Notes under the pieces: model-generated | The model's input: the letters and a program-made list of their open reading frames with translations, nothing else | Told to the model about the DNA's origin: nothing | Database searches by the model: none | Position numbers and translations under genes: made by a program | Assembly (NCBI GenBank): GCA_025403435.1 | Contig: CM046351.1 | Coordinates: 22,723,276-22,787,275, forward strand | Source of the DNA: Artocarpus heterophyllus | Taxonomy: Eukaryota; Streptophyta; Magnoliopsida; Rosales; Moraceae | DNA length: 64,000 nt | Direction: 5' to 3' | Part shown: positions 24,262 through 36,251 of the stretch, in pieces | How positions within the stretch are numbered: the stretch's first letter is position 1 | Layout of the letters: every line of letters starts with the position of its first letter

Positions 24262-24275
24262 GAGCTCCGATACCA
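24262..24275 (-). promoter_or_regulatory. Gypsy primer binding site
   Basis: On the minus strand, three bases after the 5' LTR is TGGTATCGGAGCTC, the initiator tRNA-Met type with changes at two or more positions. Confidence 0.75.
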
Positions 24276-24278
24276 TTT

Positions 24279-26441
24279 TGTCACGCCTCAGAGTACAGGA
24301 GGTGACGTGGTGGATTATTTAAATTAATTAAAAGGGTATTTAATTAAAAATCAAGAGTTAAGGGGTTTGAAGTAAATATAAAATGTGAAAATTTAAAGAA
24401 AACCATTGCATGGATAATTAATATAAAAGAATAAACATAGCGAGTATGGGTTCCACAAACCCACAACTTGTGCACATAGATGGTACTGACAATATCATAA
24501 ATACAATCATAGTCCAAGTATAGATAAAGTTAAGTTCTTACATGCCTTGATTTAAATAGTACAAATAAATTTACTAGTCCATCTATTGCTCCTAGGTCCT
24601 GTCCGATGAGTCCTCTCCAAACCTAAATGGAAAACCACCTAGAGGGGGAAAAATTTAAAACAAACAAAACGTGAGCGAAAGGCTCAATAGGACTGTGTTT
24701 TATAAAATAATTTAATTTAAAGAAACATTTCATTATTCAGGAATTATTTAAAAGAAATCTTAAATGAATAAATAAATAAATAAATTTGAGTAAAACCATT
24801 CCTACCTAGAACAGTTTACTCGTACAACCAGTAATATCATTTTCCTTTCCTAGGCAAACCATAATAATATCACCACCGTAGTGGCCCAACTGGGTTTCGG
24901 GACCTGCCCCCAAGGTCGATCGCTACACGACCCGATCTCTGATATGACATCATGCCTATATGTTTATTATCATCATCATTCAAAACCCAGTTACCAAGTG
25001 TTGTCATTTACATTCATTATGAAGTTCATTTCAGTTTACGGTATAATAAAATATAACCGATAAATTCACTTTCAAACAACCGTTGAAAACATTTTAATAG
25101 AAATCCTTTTCAAAGCCAAATCATTTTGAAACTAGGCTACCAAGAAAATGGGGTAGAAGTCCTACCTCAATACTTGTGCCGGTACCCTACACCGTAATCC
25201 CAGTCCGCTATACGTTAGCTCCGCGGAACCACGAACGATCCTAGATACCAACTAAGTCGATCAATATCTAGTTCAAGACATTCTATGTTACTAAATCATT
25301 TCATGATGTCCTAGTGTGTCATTTGTATCTTTAAAATTATTCTATGAGGTTGGAATTTAAATCGGGGTTCAAAACAGTGAAAACGGGTGAAAAGTCTCAA
25401 AATTTTCCATGCTTCGGTCGGCCTGTCGGACTCCCTGCTTCGGCCGACCGAACTGTGCAGTTGGGCCTGCCGGAAGCCAAGTCCGGTCGGCCTGTCATTC
25501 CCTAGGTTCGGCCTACCGGGCGAAAGAACACCAGCCTACCGATCCCTATTCCGGCCTGCCGAACTCGTGGTCCGGCCTGCCGAACTGGGAAAACCTAGAA
25601 ATCCAGCCACGGGTTTTTCGATCCCCAAAATTTAAATTTTGATTCTAACCTGTTTTTCTCAAATTCCAAGCATGGAAAACAATCATAGTTGATAGAAAAA
25701 CATGCTAGAACACATTTGGACTCATTCAAACAAGATTTAAGCTCAAAAATCTCAAAAATTCAAAAATGAGAAAATAGGGAAAAAAATGAAAAATCTTGAA
25801 TCCAATCTGTTGTTCTTCAATCTAAGCTTAAATTCTAGTTGTTTTAAGTTCATTTAGCTCAAATCAAGGGTTTTCTAGGCTTAAACAAACCTAGATTTGA
25901 CAAATGTACAAAATTGAAAATTTGAAAAAAAGTTTAGAAATTTCAAAACTAACCTCGAATTGAAGCTTCAATCCGCGTACTCGGTTGCCAAATCACGTTC
26001 CCGAGCTTCCTCCTCGCTAACCCGAAGCTTGGATTCGAATTTGATTTAAAAATTTTGAGAGAGAATTTGAGAGAGAAGATTGGGTCTCGAGTGAAAGAGA
26101 GAAAGAGAGAGAGAGTGAGTGAAATCAGGGAGAGTGACGGGAGAGGAGGAAGAGAGAGAATAAATAAAGAGAAACGGTGGGCGGTTTTACTGTGTGAAAA
26201 CCAAATGCCACCCACGGTTTTGTAAAACAGAATATTTTTAACATTTTACAAATTGTTGTGTTTTAAAACTCAAAACATCATTTTAAAACAATAAGAAATC
26301 ATTTGAATTCATCAAATTAACAAAACAACTAAAAATTCAAAAATCCAACCAAGTAATCAAATTAATGTTGAAACATTAATTATGGCACACTAATTTATCA
26401 TTCATATTACAATAACATTAAATAAATTCCGGGGCGTTACA
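24279..26441 (-). repeat. Gypsy 5' LTR (right copy)
   Basis: On the plus strand it runs from TGTCACGCCTC to GGGGCGTTACA and aligns along its whole length with 17397-19545, with small indels such as an extra AATA-type repeat near 24765-24785. It carries the second palindrome array at about 25405-25585. Confidence 0.93.
25405..25585. repeat. GC-rich array of short palindromes in the right gypsy LTR
   Basis: Same position and unit structure as 18520-18690, with words such as TTCGGCCTACCGGG, TCCGGCCTGCCGAAC and CGGCCTGCCGAACTGGG. Confidence 0.8.
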
Positions 26442-26446
26442 TGGTG

Positions 26447-29400
26447 AAAGATACATCTACGTGGACGATGGCAAGAAAGTTGAAGTTGAAGCAATAGGAA
26501 AATTTAGATTATTGTTAAAGACTGGATTTTATTTGGATCTTGATGAAACATTTATTGTACCGTCTTTTAGACGAAATTTGATTTCTATTTCAGCTTTGGA
26601 CAAATCTGGTTATTCTTGTTCATTTGGAAATGAAAAATTTAGTTTGTTTCATGATTCAAAATTAGTTGGTTCTGGTTCTTTATCAGGTTACGATAATCTT
26701 TATTTACTTGATACACTTGCTTCATTTAATGAATTCTTGCAATTAAGTACACGAGGTATAAAGAGAAAATTAACCAATGAGAATTCAGCTGCGTTATGGC
26801 ACAAAAGATTAGGTCACATCTCCAGAAGTAGAATAGAGAGACTTGTGTCAGACGAAATTCTCGACCCCTTAGACTTTACAGATTTTGATATTTGTGTAAA
26901 CTGTATTAAGGGGAAACAAACCAATAAAAGGAGATTTGAAGCCAACAGGACTTTGGACGTCTTAGAACTTATACATACAGATATTTGTGGGCCATTCCCT
27001 ACGGCTTCTTAGAATGGTCAACAATATTTTATAACGTTCATAGACGATTTTTTCAGATATGACTACATATATCTCATTCATGAAAAGTCACAGTCGCTGG
27101 ATGTGTTCAAAAATTAGAAGGCTGAAGTTGAAAATCAACTCAGCAAAAGAATTAAAAGCGTCAGATCTGACCGTGGTGGTGAATACTATGATAGATATGA
27201 CGGTTCAGGTGAACAACGTCCAGGACCGTTTGCTAAGTTCCTAGAGGAAAGCGGTATCGTCCCACAATACACTATGCTGGGTTCGCCCACTATGAATGGT
27301 GTTGCTAAAAGACAAAATAGAACGCTTAAGGACATGGTGAGGAGTATGATTTCTCATTCTGCCTTACCAGAATCACTCTGGGGAGAAGCACTTAAGACTG
27401 CAGCGTATATCTTTAACAGGGTTCCAACTAAAGCAACTGCCAAAACCCCTTACAAACTTTGGACAGGCAAGAAGCCTAGTATAAAGCATTTGCATGTTTG
27501 GGGATGTCCAGCTGAGGCAAGACCTTATAGGCCTAATGAAAAGAAACTGGACTCAAGGACGGTTAGTTGTTATTTTATTGGATACTCTGAAAGATCCAAG
27601 GGGTACAAGTTTTATGATCCCACGACCAAATCGATATTTGAGATGGGAAATGCCAGGTTCTTTGAGGATGTCGAGTTTGCGGGGGGAGATATGGTTAGAG
27701 ACTTTGTCTTTGAAGAGGAATATGTTGATATTCCCATAGCTGTTATTGACATTGATCAGGTTCCTACTCCTGAGATCGTTCAAGAAGCAGACCCAAATCA
27801 AGACAATGTCGGAGAACCTCCCATTCCAGAAATTGTTTCATAAGAACAAACTCAACCACCTCAAGAACCTATGCCATTAAGGAGATCCACTAGAGAAAGG
27901 AGAAGTGCGGTGCCAGATAATTACATTGTATTTCTCCAAGAACATGAGTATGACATTGGTATGGTGGAAGATGATCTAATCAACTTCCGTTAAGCCATGG
28001 AAAGTTTTAGATCTCAAGAGTGGATTGATGCCATGAATGAAGAGAGAAAGTCTATGAAAGACAACGACGTTTGGGATCTTGTCCCATTGCCTGAAGGTGC
28101 GAAACCCATTGGTTGCAAATGGATATTTAAGACCAAAAGGGATTCGAAAGGCAATGTGGAGAGGTATAAGGCTCGTCTTGTCGCTAAAGGCTTTACACAG
28201 AAAGAAGGCATTGATTATAAAGAGACTTTCTCTCCAGTTTCTTCGAAAGACTCTTTTATGATTATAATGGCATTAGTGGCACATTTTGATCTTGAGCTTT
28301 ATCAGATGGATGTTAAGACTGCGTTCCTCAATGGTGACATTGATGAAACAATCTATATGGTGCAACCGGAAAACTTTGTGTCAGGAGATGCAAAGAAGAT
28401 GGTTTGTAAATTAAAGAAATCTATCTATGGGCTTAAGCAAGCTTCTCATCAATGGTATTACAAATTTTATCAGGTTATCATCTCATTCGGTTTTGAGATG
28501 AATTTGGTCGATGATTGTATATACCACAAGATCAGTGGGAGTAAGTATATTTTTCTGATTTTATATGTCGATGACATTTTGCTTGCCAGCAACGATATAG
28601 GCTTGTTGCACGAAACCAAGAGATTTCTATCAAAGAAATTTAAGATGAAGGATCTTGGTGACGCCTCTTTTGTGTTGGGTATACAGATACACCGGGATCG
28701 CTCTCGGGGTATTTTAAGATTATCACAAAAGGGCTATATCGAAAAGATTCTTTAGAGATATGGCATGCAGGATTGTAAACCAGGTGATACCCCTGTGGCT
28801 AAGGGAGACAAGTTTAGTCTCAATCAGTGCCCTAAGAATGATTTTGAGGTTAAGGAAATGCAGAAGATTCCTTATGCGTCAGTAGTAGGGAGTCTAATGT
28901 ATGCTCAGGTTTGTATGCGTCCGGATATTGCATACGTTACTGGGATGTTGGGCAGGTACTTAAGCAATCCTGGAAAGGATCACTGGGTAGCAGCCAAACG
29001 AGTCTTGAGGTGTTTTCAGAGAACAAAGGATTACATGCTCACGTATCGGATGTCAGAACAGCTTGAGATCATTGGGTATACTGACTCTGATTTTGCTGGA
29101 TGCCAAGATAGTATGAAATCTACATCGGGCTATGTCTACCTTATGGCTGGAGGTGTTTTCTATTGGAAGAGTGCTAAACAGTCTCTTATAGCATCTTCTA
29201 CAATGGCGGCAGAGTTCATAGCGTGTTATGAGGAGTCCAATCATGGAATATGGCTGCGAAATTTTGTCACAGGGCTGCGTATAGTGGATAGTATTCAAAG
29301 ACCACTCAAGATATTTTGTGACAATAAGTCAACAGTTTTGTATTCCAACAACAACAGGAGCTCGACGAAGTCAAAGCATATAGAGATCAAGTTCCTAGTT

Positions 29401-29550
29401 GTGAAAGAAAGAGTTCAAAGTGGATAGTTGTCTATAGAGCACATTGGCACAAACTCCATGATTGCGGATCCGCTTACTAAGGGATTGTCACCCAAAATGT
29501 TTCATGAGCACGCTGCTCGTATGGTTGTCATATTATTTAAGGATATTTAG
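26447..29550 (+). pseudogene. Copia pol (downstream half): integrase, RT, RNase H
   Basis: This resumes the same frame as 16409-17396 once the gypsy element and one TGGTG copy are discounted. A GAG-pre-integrase HHCC finger (LWHKRLGHIS to CVNCIKGK) lies at about 26790-26925. The integrase core has Asp in HTDICGPFP and SDRGGEY, but the catalytic Glu position reads Lys ([12 protein letters not shown] at 27307-27309), so strand transfer would be lost. RT spans about 28050-28780 with the catalytic YVDD at 28564-28575 intact. RNase H runs about 28990-29420. Premature stops lie at 27010, 27115, 27841, 27991, 28753 and 29425. No frameshift is seen before the terminal TAG at 29548-29550. Confidence 0.92.
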
Positions 29551-29965
29551 TTTTAGTGGGAGTTTGTAATTTTAAATGCTCTTATGATATAGACATTTTT
29601 TAGTTATTTCAGTTTATGGATATTTTAAGGTTATTTTCTGCAGAAATAAAGTTTTCAGTTTATTCACACTCTAATTTTGGTATGGTTTGATCTCACTAAG
29701 GTATTAAGGTGGACCAGTTGAAAATAGGCATGTTAAGATCACATTGCATGAAATTTTCATGCTACACATCCATGCTTGATCTTGTTATTAGTTGTATTGG
29801 TATATGTGATCATTGATGGGTCTAGTTACGACATATGTAACGAAGGTCGCTTTGGTCCTATATTGTTATGGTTAATGGACAAGATTGTTGAGGTGCATAA
29901 GGTTTTGATAGCAAAATTCATGAGCTCATAAGGTATAATTCACATGTATAAAGTTTCATATATAG

Positions 29966-29979
29966 CCCAAGTGGGAGAT
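29966..29979 (+). promoter_or_regulatory. Copia polypurine tract
   Basis: CCCAAGTGGGAGAT immediately precedes the 3' LTR; the AAGTGGGAGA core is typical of plant copia elements. Confidence 0.8.
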
Positions 29980-30448
29980 TGTTGGATCAAAATCCAATAT
30001 ATATGGGCTAATATATTAAATAAATGTGAATTAAATGCTATCAAATAAGGTTGCCTAATTAAAAGTGATCAATTTAGGTTTTGGGCTTTTAATGCATAAT
30101 TAAGTGTGGGCCTCATATGTGTAGAGACCAAAATTATAATTACTAATTTTATGATGGGCTAAATTGGTAATTAAGGATAATTGCTAGGATTTAGCAATTA
30201 TATAAATGGGTTGTGGTCCCCAAGTCAGTACGTATATTATTTTTTTGTTACCAATCTACAGAGAGATTACAGAGCATTCTGATAAGGAGGATTTACGTAT
30301 CAGACTTGGAAGATCCTCAACCAAAAGACTCAAGAATCACATTCAATCAATGGATTCAGGTTAGCTTCCGCATCTTATTGATATTCTTGATGATTTGACA
30401 TGAACAATCTTAGATGATGATGGTTTTCATCACAATTTTATTCTAACA
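29980..30448 (+). repeat. Copia 3' LTR
   Basis: It starts TGTTGGATC, ends TTATTCTAACA, and is followed by the AGAAG target duplication. It is 469 bp like its partner. It ends 375 bp before the ATG of the transporter gene. Confidence 0.95.
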
Positions 30449-30822
30449 AGAAGCACCCAAACCAGTAGTCTAATATATAACTGCACCAATTTAAAATTGT
30501 ATTACACAATGCAGTATAATAATAGGTATAAAATCTTTCATCTTTTTGTTTTAATTCTTGTTATGCATGCAGTTTATAACGTGTTAGAATTTGTTGTTAT
30601 TAAGTTTTCATGTAACTGTATTTATATACTGATAATACGTCCAAGAAAATTCAACGAGATCGGATGCACCATGTGTTAGCAGTCAACCTCAAATCCACTG
30701 CTGTTTGACAGCTTATATTATTCACAAAACTTCTAGAGAGAAACATATGTATGCATATATAGAGAGAGAAGAGCAAGAGAGATCTGAAGCTCAACGTTGA
30801 AGCTTTGTGGAGGCTGAGGAAA

Positions 30823-33800
30823 ATGGAAGACGGAGGCAAAGCCGCGGGAATTCCATTGCTGGAGCCTGGAAAAGCTTCGGGAACAGCTTCGACGGTTCAA
30901 ACCCTAGCAAACATCGTCGTTTCGGTCGTCGGGACCGGCGTTTTGGGCCTCCCTTTCGCCTTCCGAATCGCCGGTTGGCTCGCAGGCTCCCTCGGCGTCG
31001 TCGTCGCCGGCCTCGCCACCTACTACTGCATGCTTCTTCTCGTCAGTTTTTGTTCTCAAAACCTTCAATTTCTCTGAATTTTCGCAACTTTTAGGTTTGA
31101 GAATTTAGGCTTTGCTCTGTCTGTTTCCCGCGAAAATTAATCTCTTTCGTACATATATTCTCACTCCCGATTAAATATCTATAAAATTTTCAACTTTTTT
31201 CTCGCTATGGATTCACAATTTGGGATTTTTTTTTTTTTTTCCATGAAGATTGATTTGTGTTTTCTTGGGAAAAAACATTGGATTCAGAATTGTTTAATAC
31301 ATACACATACATTTTATTCTTAAAAATGAGAAATTGTTTTTCTTTTGGACTAAATTTGAATCAAAAGAGTCGTGAAAAACTTATGGTTTTGGTGATGGAC
31401 AGGTCAAGTGTAGGGACAAGTTGGCATCTGAAGAAGAGGAAGGTCCAACAAAGAGTAAGACATATGGCGACTTGGGTTATGAAAGCTTGGGAACGACAGG
31501 TCGTTTTCTAGCTGAGTCTCTCATTTTCTTGTCACAATGTGGAGGCTCTGTAGCCTATCTTGTGTTTATAGGACAGAATCTATTATCAGTTTTCAAAGGG
31601 CATTGGAGCTTCTCTTCCTTCATACTCTTGCTTGTCCCAATTGAAATTGGTTTGTCATGGATTGGAAGCTTGTCTGCTTTAGCACCCTTTAGCATATTTG
31701 CTGATATATGCAATCTGTTGGCTATGGGGATTGTGGTCAAGGAAGACATACAACAAGCTTTAGGGGGTGAGTTTTCTTTCAAGGACAGGACGGCAATAAC
31801 GTCGAATATTGGGGGCTTGCCGTTCGCCGGAGGCATGGCGGTGTTTTGCTTTGAGGGGTTTGGGATGACATTGGCATTGGAGGGCTCGATGAGAGACAAG
31901 AGAGGGTTTCCCAAGTTGCTTGCTCAGGCTTTTACTGGGATCACCCTTTTATATGTTCTGTTTGGGTTCTTTGGCTACATGGCCTTTGGTGATGAAACAA
32001 GAGATATAGTCACTCTCAATCTCCCAAGGGATTGGTGGGCACTGGCTGTTCAGGTACTACTGTTACAACCTTTAATAGTTAGATCTATTGCAAGTCTATA
32101 TTTGGTGGTGTGTTCATTTCACATTATTTCAACAAATTAAAATGAACTTGGGAAAATTAACAAACCAACTTTCCTAGTTTTGAACATTTATATTAGAGCA
32201 TCTCCAATATAATGTAACGTTAAGTGATGCATCAATGGCAAATTTAGCATTTGAGTGTAGAAAAAAAAATCAAATGCGGTGCAATTTTTAATGCCAAATT
32301 TGCTATGTGCTAATTTTGTAGCAAATTTTTCATAAAGTTTAGCATATAGTAAATTTGGCATTTGATTCCTATTGATTGGTAGATTAATTTTTTTGCTTTA
32401 ATAATTACAACATTCTTACTTTTTAATTATTTTAATATTAAAAATTTACTTTTACAAGTTTTCAAGGTTCAATAATTATGACAAGGAGCAAATATGATAT
32501 TTTAAATAGTATTATGTCGTGGAGTATAACACACAAAATATGCTATTTTTACACTTTTTGGTAGGAAATGTAACATTGACATTGACATTTGCATTGGTAA
32601 TGGTCTTACATTATACGTGTAAGGGAGAGAACAAACATTTTATAGGGTGCTTGGAATAGTGGTTGAAACTAAGTAGTTGAAAGCACACATTGTAGCATGT
32701 GACAGCTTTACACTGTAGCAAATTTTAGCTTTACATTATAACATATGAGAGTTTTATACCGTTACTGTTTAAACTATATAATTAAAACCACTTTTTCAAA
32801 CGCCACATAAAATTGCGTGTAGTTTTTTTGCAAGTGGCTGCACTTATGGGAGATGCTGCAATGAATGGGATTAATTTTGCAGCTTATTTTGCACATTCAT
32901 GTTTTCTATACGGTGAAAATGGTCCTCTTTTTGTTTTTTTTAATCTTATAGTACAAACTTAATGGATTGGGTAATTGACACTGTTGTCCTTGAACTTGTC
33001 GTACATTTATAATTTACCCCCGTAGCTTTTTATTTTGACAAGTTGCTCCCTAAACTTATAAATTTATAATAAATCACCTTTGTTGATAGTAATTTTGAGT
33101 TTTTGACAAAAATTGATATATGATTTCCACATCGTAATTAATTAAGAGTATGAAAGTTTTGTTTTCATATAAATGTTAATCCAAATTTATATTCAAACTA
33201 AAGTTAATTTAAAATTTTATATTTTGATGAAAACTTAATTACATATATTAAACACAATAAATTTGGGTCTAAATATAGAAAAATGTCTATTTATGTCAAT
33301 AATCAACTATGCATGTATAAAGTACATGTCAATTTTGGTCAAAAAACTAAAATTGCTATTAATGGCGTGAATTGTTACACATTTTTAAGTTCAATAAGTA
33401 ACTTATCAAAATTAAAAGTTCTGGGGGTAAATTGTAAATATGCTATAATTTTAGGAGGTAACAGTATCAAATACCCTAGTGGATTTGATGAACTTTTATT
33501 TTGACTTGTCTTAGAAAACGTGTAATTAGTTTTTTTTTTTTTCTACCAGGCTGTCTTTTTGTCCTTGCGAGGTTGGTCATTACGTCTTCATACAATTGCT
33601 GTTATTCTTAGGTTTGTTTATTTTAATGTTAGATACATCATGGACGCAAGTGTCTAGTACTTTTTCAAATCTGTTTACTTAAGAAAGTGTGCGCCACCGT
33701 GTGGTGGAATGTGATTTCCCTTTAAAAAAAAATTGTATAAAAGCCGTCCTATACTTTTTCAAATCTGTTTACTTTAGTCAAATAACATTCGACCACTATC

Positions 33801-35225
33801 ATTTTTTTTTTTAATCCATTTGGAGTGAGATTACATATGTTAATATAGCTGAATGAGTGACATTATTAGATGAAAACTATGATTTGAGGTTAGATTTGAC
33901 CGGGTATGGCCTAACCGAGATACCTACTGTTAGCAATATATTGGATGGATAAAATAAACAGGTTACAATTGTAAAATTGGAAATTGAAAATAGAATTAAA
34001 GAAAACAGATACAACAAAACCTTTAACTTCAATGGAAGCAACGCAATGTGGAAATTAGACGAAAAATGGTCGAAGCACGTGTAGGTCACGCTTTCCTTAA
34101 AACAGATTCGTCCCCTCCGGTTGTGCACGAGGATTCTACGGACGTCTGTCTCCCAGGATACAACGACTACTAACGGAATCTTAAGCACTATTGGATACCG
34201 TTTCCGGCGAACTTGAAACTGTTTTTCTCTATCATCAAAAAATGACTACAACAACAACTTGGTGGAACTTGAAAAACAAGGAAAAACTCTATGACTTGGT
34301 GAGTGCAAATTCTATGCAATTGTGTGTATTTCAAACATGTGGAGGAGAGTTCATTATATAGGCTTAGAAAATAGATGTTACAATCCACATTATAATGAGC
34401 ATTATTCAGAATTTATGTGCATAATGACATTGGTTGCAACCTTCCATTTTCCATGATAATGGTGCTCATTATCTCCCATTAAACCATTGGTTGTAACCCT
34501 CCATTTTTCATGATAATGGTGCTCATTATCTCCCATTAAATCATTGGTTGTAACCCTCTATTTTCCATGATTATGAAGCTAATAATCACCTATTAATCCA
34601 TACCTTTGGGTGTTACAACATGGGGTTTATGACCTCCATTAATCTCCACCAATGAGCATCAATTTCTCATTCATCCAATTGCCATTTTTTTAACACCTAC
34701 AACGTTAATCGAGCATTGCGTGGCTTTTATAATTATATATAATAGTCTACCTTTTTCTTGATCTCTCTTTTTTAAGGGCAGAATCTTGATCTTATTTATG
34801 TTCTTGTTGAGCGGTGACAGATTGGCATGTGCTTGGGGCTTATATTCACATTTCCAATCATGGTACACCCCATTAACGAGATCATTGAGGGGAAGTTAAG
34901 GAAGATCACGTGGTTTCAGAATGCTGAAAATAACGATGGTTATTCAACAACAAGAACAGGAAAGTTTGGAATATACCTGTCCCGTTCTGTTTTGGTAATC
35001 GGGTTACGGACAGTGGCCTCGTGCGTGCCGGCGTTTGGTGTCTTCGCCTCGCTTGTTGGCAGTACATTATGTGCACTAATCTCATTTGTTTTGCCAGCCA
35101 TATTTCATCTAAAAATAGTGGGGTTTTCTCTAAATCTCTGGCAAAAGGTTTTGGATTTCGTTATCTTGTCATGCGGCGTGCTGTTCGCTGTTTATGGTAC
35201 TTATAACGCCATAGTTGGTGTCTGA
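30823..35225 (+). CDS. AVT3: AVT3-like vacuolar amino-acid transporter
   Basis: Three exons are inferred: 30823-31041, 31403-32053 and 34821-35225. All junctions are in phase 0 and the product is 424 residues. It belongs to the amino acid/auxin permease (AAAP) family, in which AVT3 proteins export neutral amino acids from the vacuole. The N-terminal TLANIVVSVVGTGVLGLPFAF segment is the first membrane helix with the family's GxG-LPFAF unwound region. Further hydrophobic helices follow, about eleven in all. GGLPFAGGMAVFCFEGFGM and IGMCLGLIFTFPIMVHPINEIIE are characteristic of the group. Length and exon content fit a complete gene. Intron 2 is long (2,767 bp) and contains a MITE-like repeat and a solo LTR. 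A TATATAG at about 30757 may be the TATA box. The substrate is inferred from the family. Confidence 0.9.
32054..33922 (+). other. Left part of AVT3-like intron 2
   Basis: This is non-coding and AT-rich. A dispersed AGAGCTTTA family copy lies at 32643-32806, running from TAGGGTGCTTGGAATAG to TTTTTCAAACGCCACA with two internal GCTTTACA motifs. The remainder has no recognisable gene. Confidence 0.7.
32643..32806. repeat. Dispersed AGAGCTTTA family, nearly complete copy in intron
   Basis: It has both terminal parts (GGGTGCTTGG and TCAAACGCC) and the internal words GTAGCATGTGACAGCTTTA and ATAACATATGAGAGTTTTA. It is one of the clearest templates for the family, about 164 bp. Confidence 0.75.
33928..34695. 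mobile_element. Solo LTR in intron 2 of the AVT3-like gene
   Basis: The 768-bp segment begins TGTTAGCAATATATTGG and ends TTTTTTTAACA (TG...CA ends with inverted TGTTA/TAACA). It is flanked by perfect 5-bp duplications CCTAC (33923-33927 and 34696-34700). No primer site or internal region is present, as expected after LTR-LTR recombination. Its sequence is unlike the two LTR families above. It contains three 57-bp tandem units. Confidence 0.85.
34428..34600. repeat. 57-bp tandem repeat, three units, within the solo LTR
   Basis: Units start at 34428, 34485 and 34542 with CATTGGTTGYAACCYTC, followed by ATGATAATGGTGCTCATTAT in the first two. The third is more diverged. Confidence 0.9.
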
Positions 35226-36251
35226 TTGGTGAAGAGCCCAATTTTGACCTAAAACATGTTTCACTGAAGTCAAGCTTATAAAACAGAAAAGTTAGTTCTT
35301 TATGAGGAAGACACATGGTTGACCACAGCCTACAGGCACAAGGAGAACAATGTTCCGACATGTTTGCCGAGTTGTGTTAACAACAGTTGTGATTATAGTA
35401 CCTCCGTCGTCTTTCAGGTTCCAGAGGGGGACTCTAAACTCAGGTTCTCGCAGTTTTCTAAGGGTTTTATGGTAGAAATAGTTGCTAGCGTAAGCATCAT
35501 AGTATTGTAGTTTTTGTTTTTTTGTTTTTGTCTTTGTCTTTGGAGTTTGCCCCTTCCTTTGAATTCTATTTACTTTCCCCTTTCATTTACCTGTTTCAGA
35601 AACAAAAAGGAAAGGAAAAATAAAAATAAAAACATAACACGAAAATAAAAATAAAAATCTCTGGTTGAGGTTTGTGAAATTTAGGATTTTGGTCAGAAAG
35701 GGGCTATATATGATGGTGGTGAGTGCTTGTAATATGTGCAACTTTTCCAAGGAGCTGTTATAGTCATTTTCAATCTGCATTTTTACAAATGCTAGATGGA
35801 AAGGCTGCTTTCGTTCTTTTGAATAGTCATCCCTTGACATCTCTGTTCTACCCTTTGTTAACCTTAATAAATACCATGAAAAGGGCATATGCAAAATGAT
35901 TAAGACGGTTGGATTAGGAAAGTTTATCATCGTTACCCTCTTCATTCCTGTCCATTGGGTTGAAAGAAAAGTTCAGTGTATCTTGAACTCTGACGTTTCT
36001 TTCCTAAACTATTAACTTGAAAATATCGTCGTCCTTTCAATTACAGAATCCAACAATGTTACCTTCTACATTTTTTAAGCAATAAATAATCCTTCATTTA
36101 GAAAGACAAATGCGCTTTCTTTTTTTTTTTCAAAGATTGGTGCCTCGAGTTTTTATAAAAGTATCTATATTTTATCCAATCTTCGTTATTTAAACATAAA
36201 TATGTTCCCTCAACTAGTACATCATTTATTAATTTTGTTTATCATTTATAT
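35226..36251. other. 3' flank of the AVT3-like gene
   Basis: This includes the probable 3' UTR and AT-rich spacer. No additional gene is supported; the short open frames lack familiar features. Confidence 0.55.

Larger units (their letters stand above)
17397..26441 (-). mobile_element. Ty3/gypsy LTR retrotransposon nested in the copia element
   Basis: This minus-strand element of 9,045 bp has LTRs of about 2.15 kb and perfect target duplications TGGTG (17392-17396 and 26442-26446). Read on the minus strand, the order is 5' LTR (24279-26441), primer site, gag, protease, RT, RNase H, integrase, polypurine tract, 3' LTR (17397-19545). RT before integrase defines gypsy. The long LTRs and the pol sequence suggest a chromovirus-like clade such as Tekay/Del, but no clear chromodomain remains visible at the C-terminus, so the clade is tentative. 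Ten in-frame stops and one frameshift make it defective. It is younger than the copia element it interrupts. Confidence 0.95.
14424..30448 (+). mobile_element. Ty1/copia LTR retrotransposon, complete but disrupted
   Basis: This plus-strand element is bounded by two 469-bp LTRs beginning TGTT and ending AACA. It is flanked by perfect 5-bp target duplications AGAAG (14419-14423 and 30449-30453). Order: 5' LTR, primer binding site, long leader, gag, protease, integrase, reverse transcriptase, RNase H, polypurine tract, 3' LTR. This integrase-before-RT order defines copia. A Ty3/gypsy element (17397-26441) interrupts it just after the protease active site. By hand alignment the LTRs differ at about 30 of 469 positions with no indels, so it is not a very recent insertion. 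The polyprotein frame is kept throughout but has eight premature stops, so this copy cannot be autonomous. Confidence 0.95.

Noticed and set aside
34428..34600. Regular 57-bp units considered as a CRISPR-like array
   Set aside because: The units are contiguous tandem repeats without unique spacers, in a plant intron.
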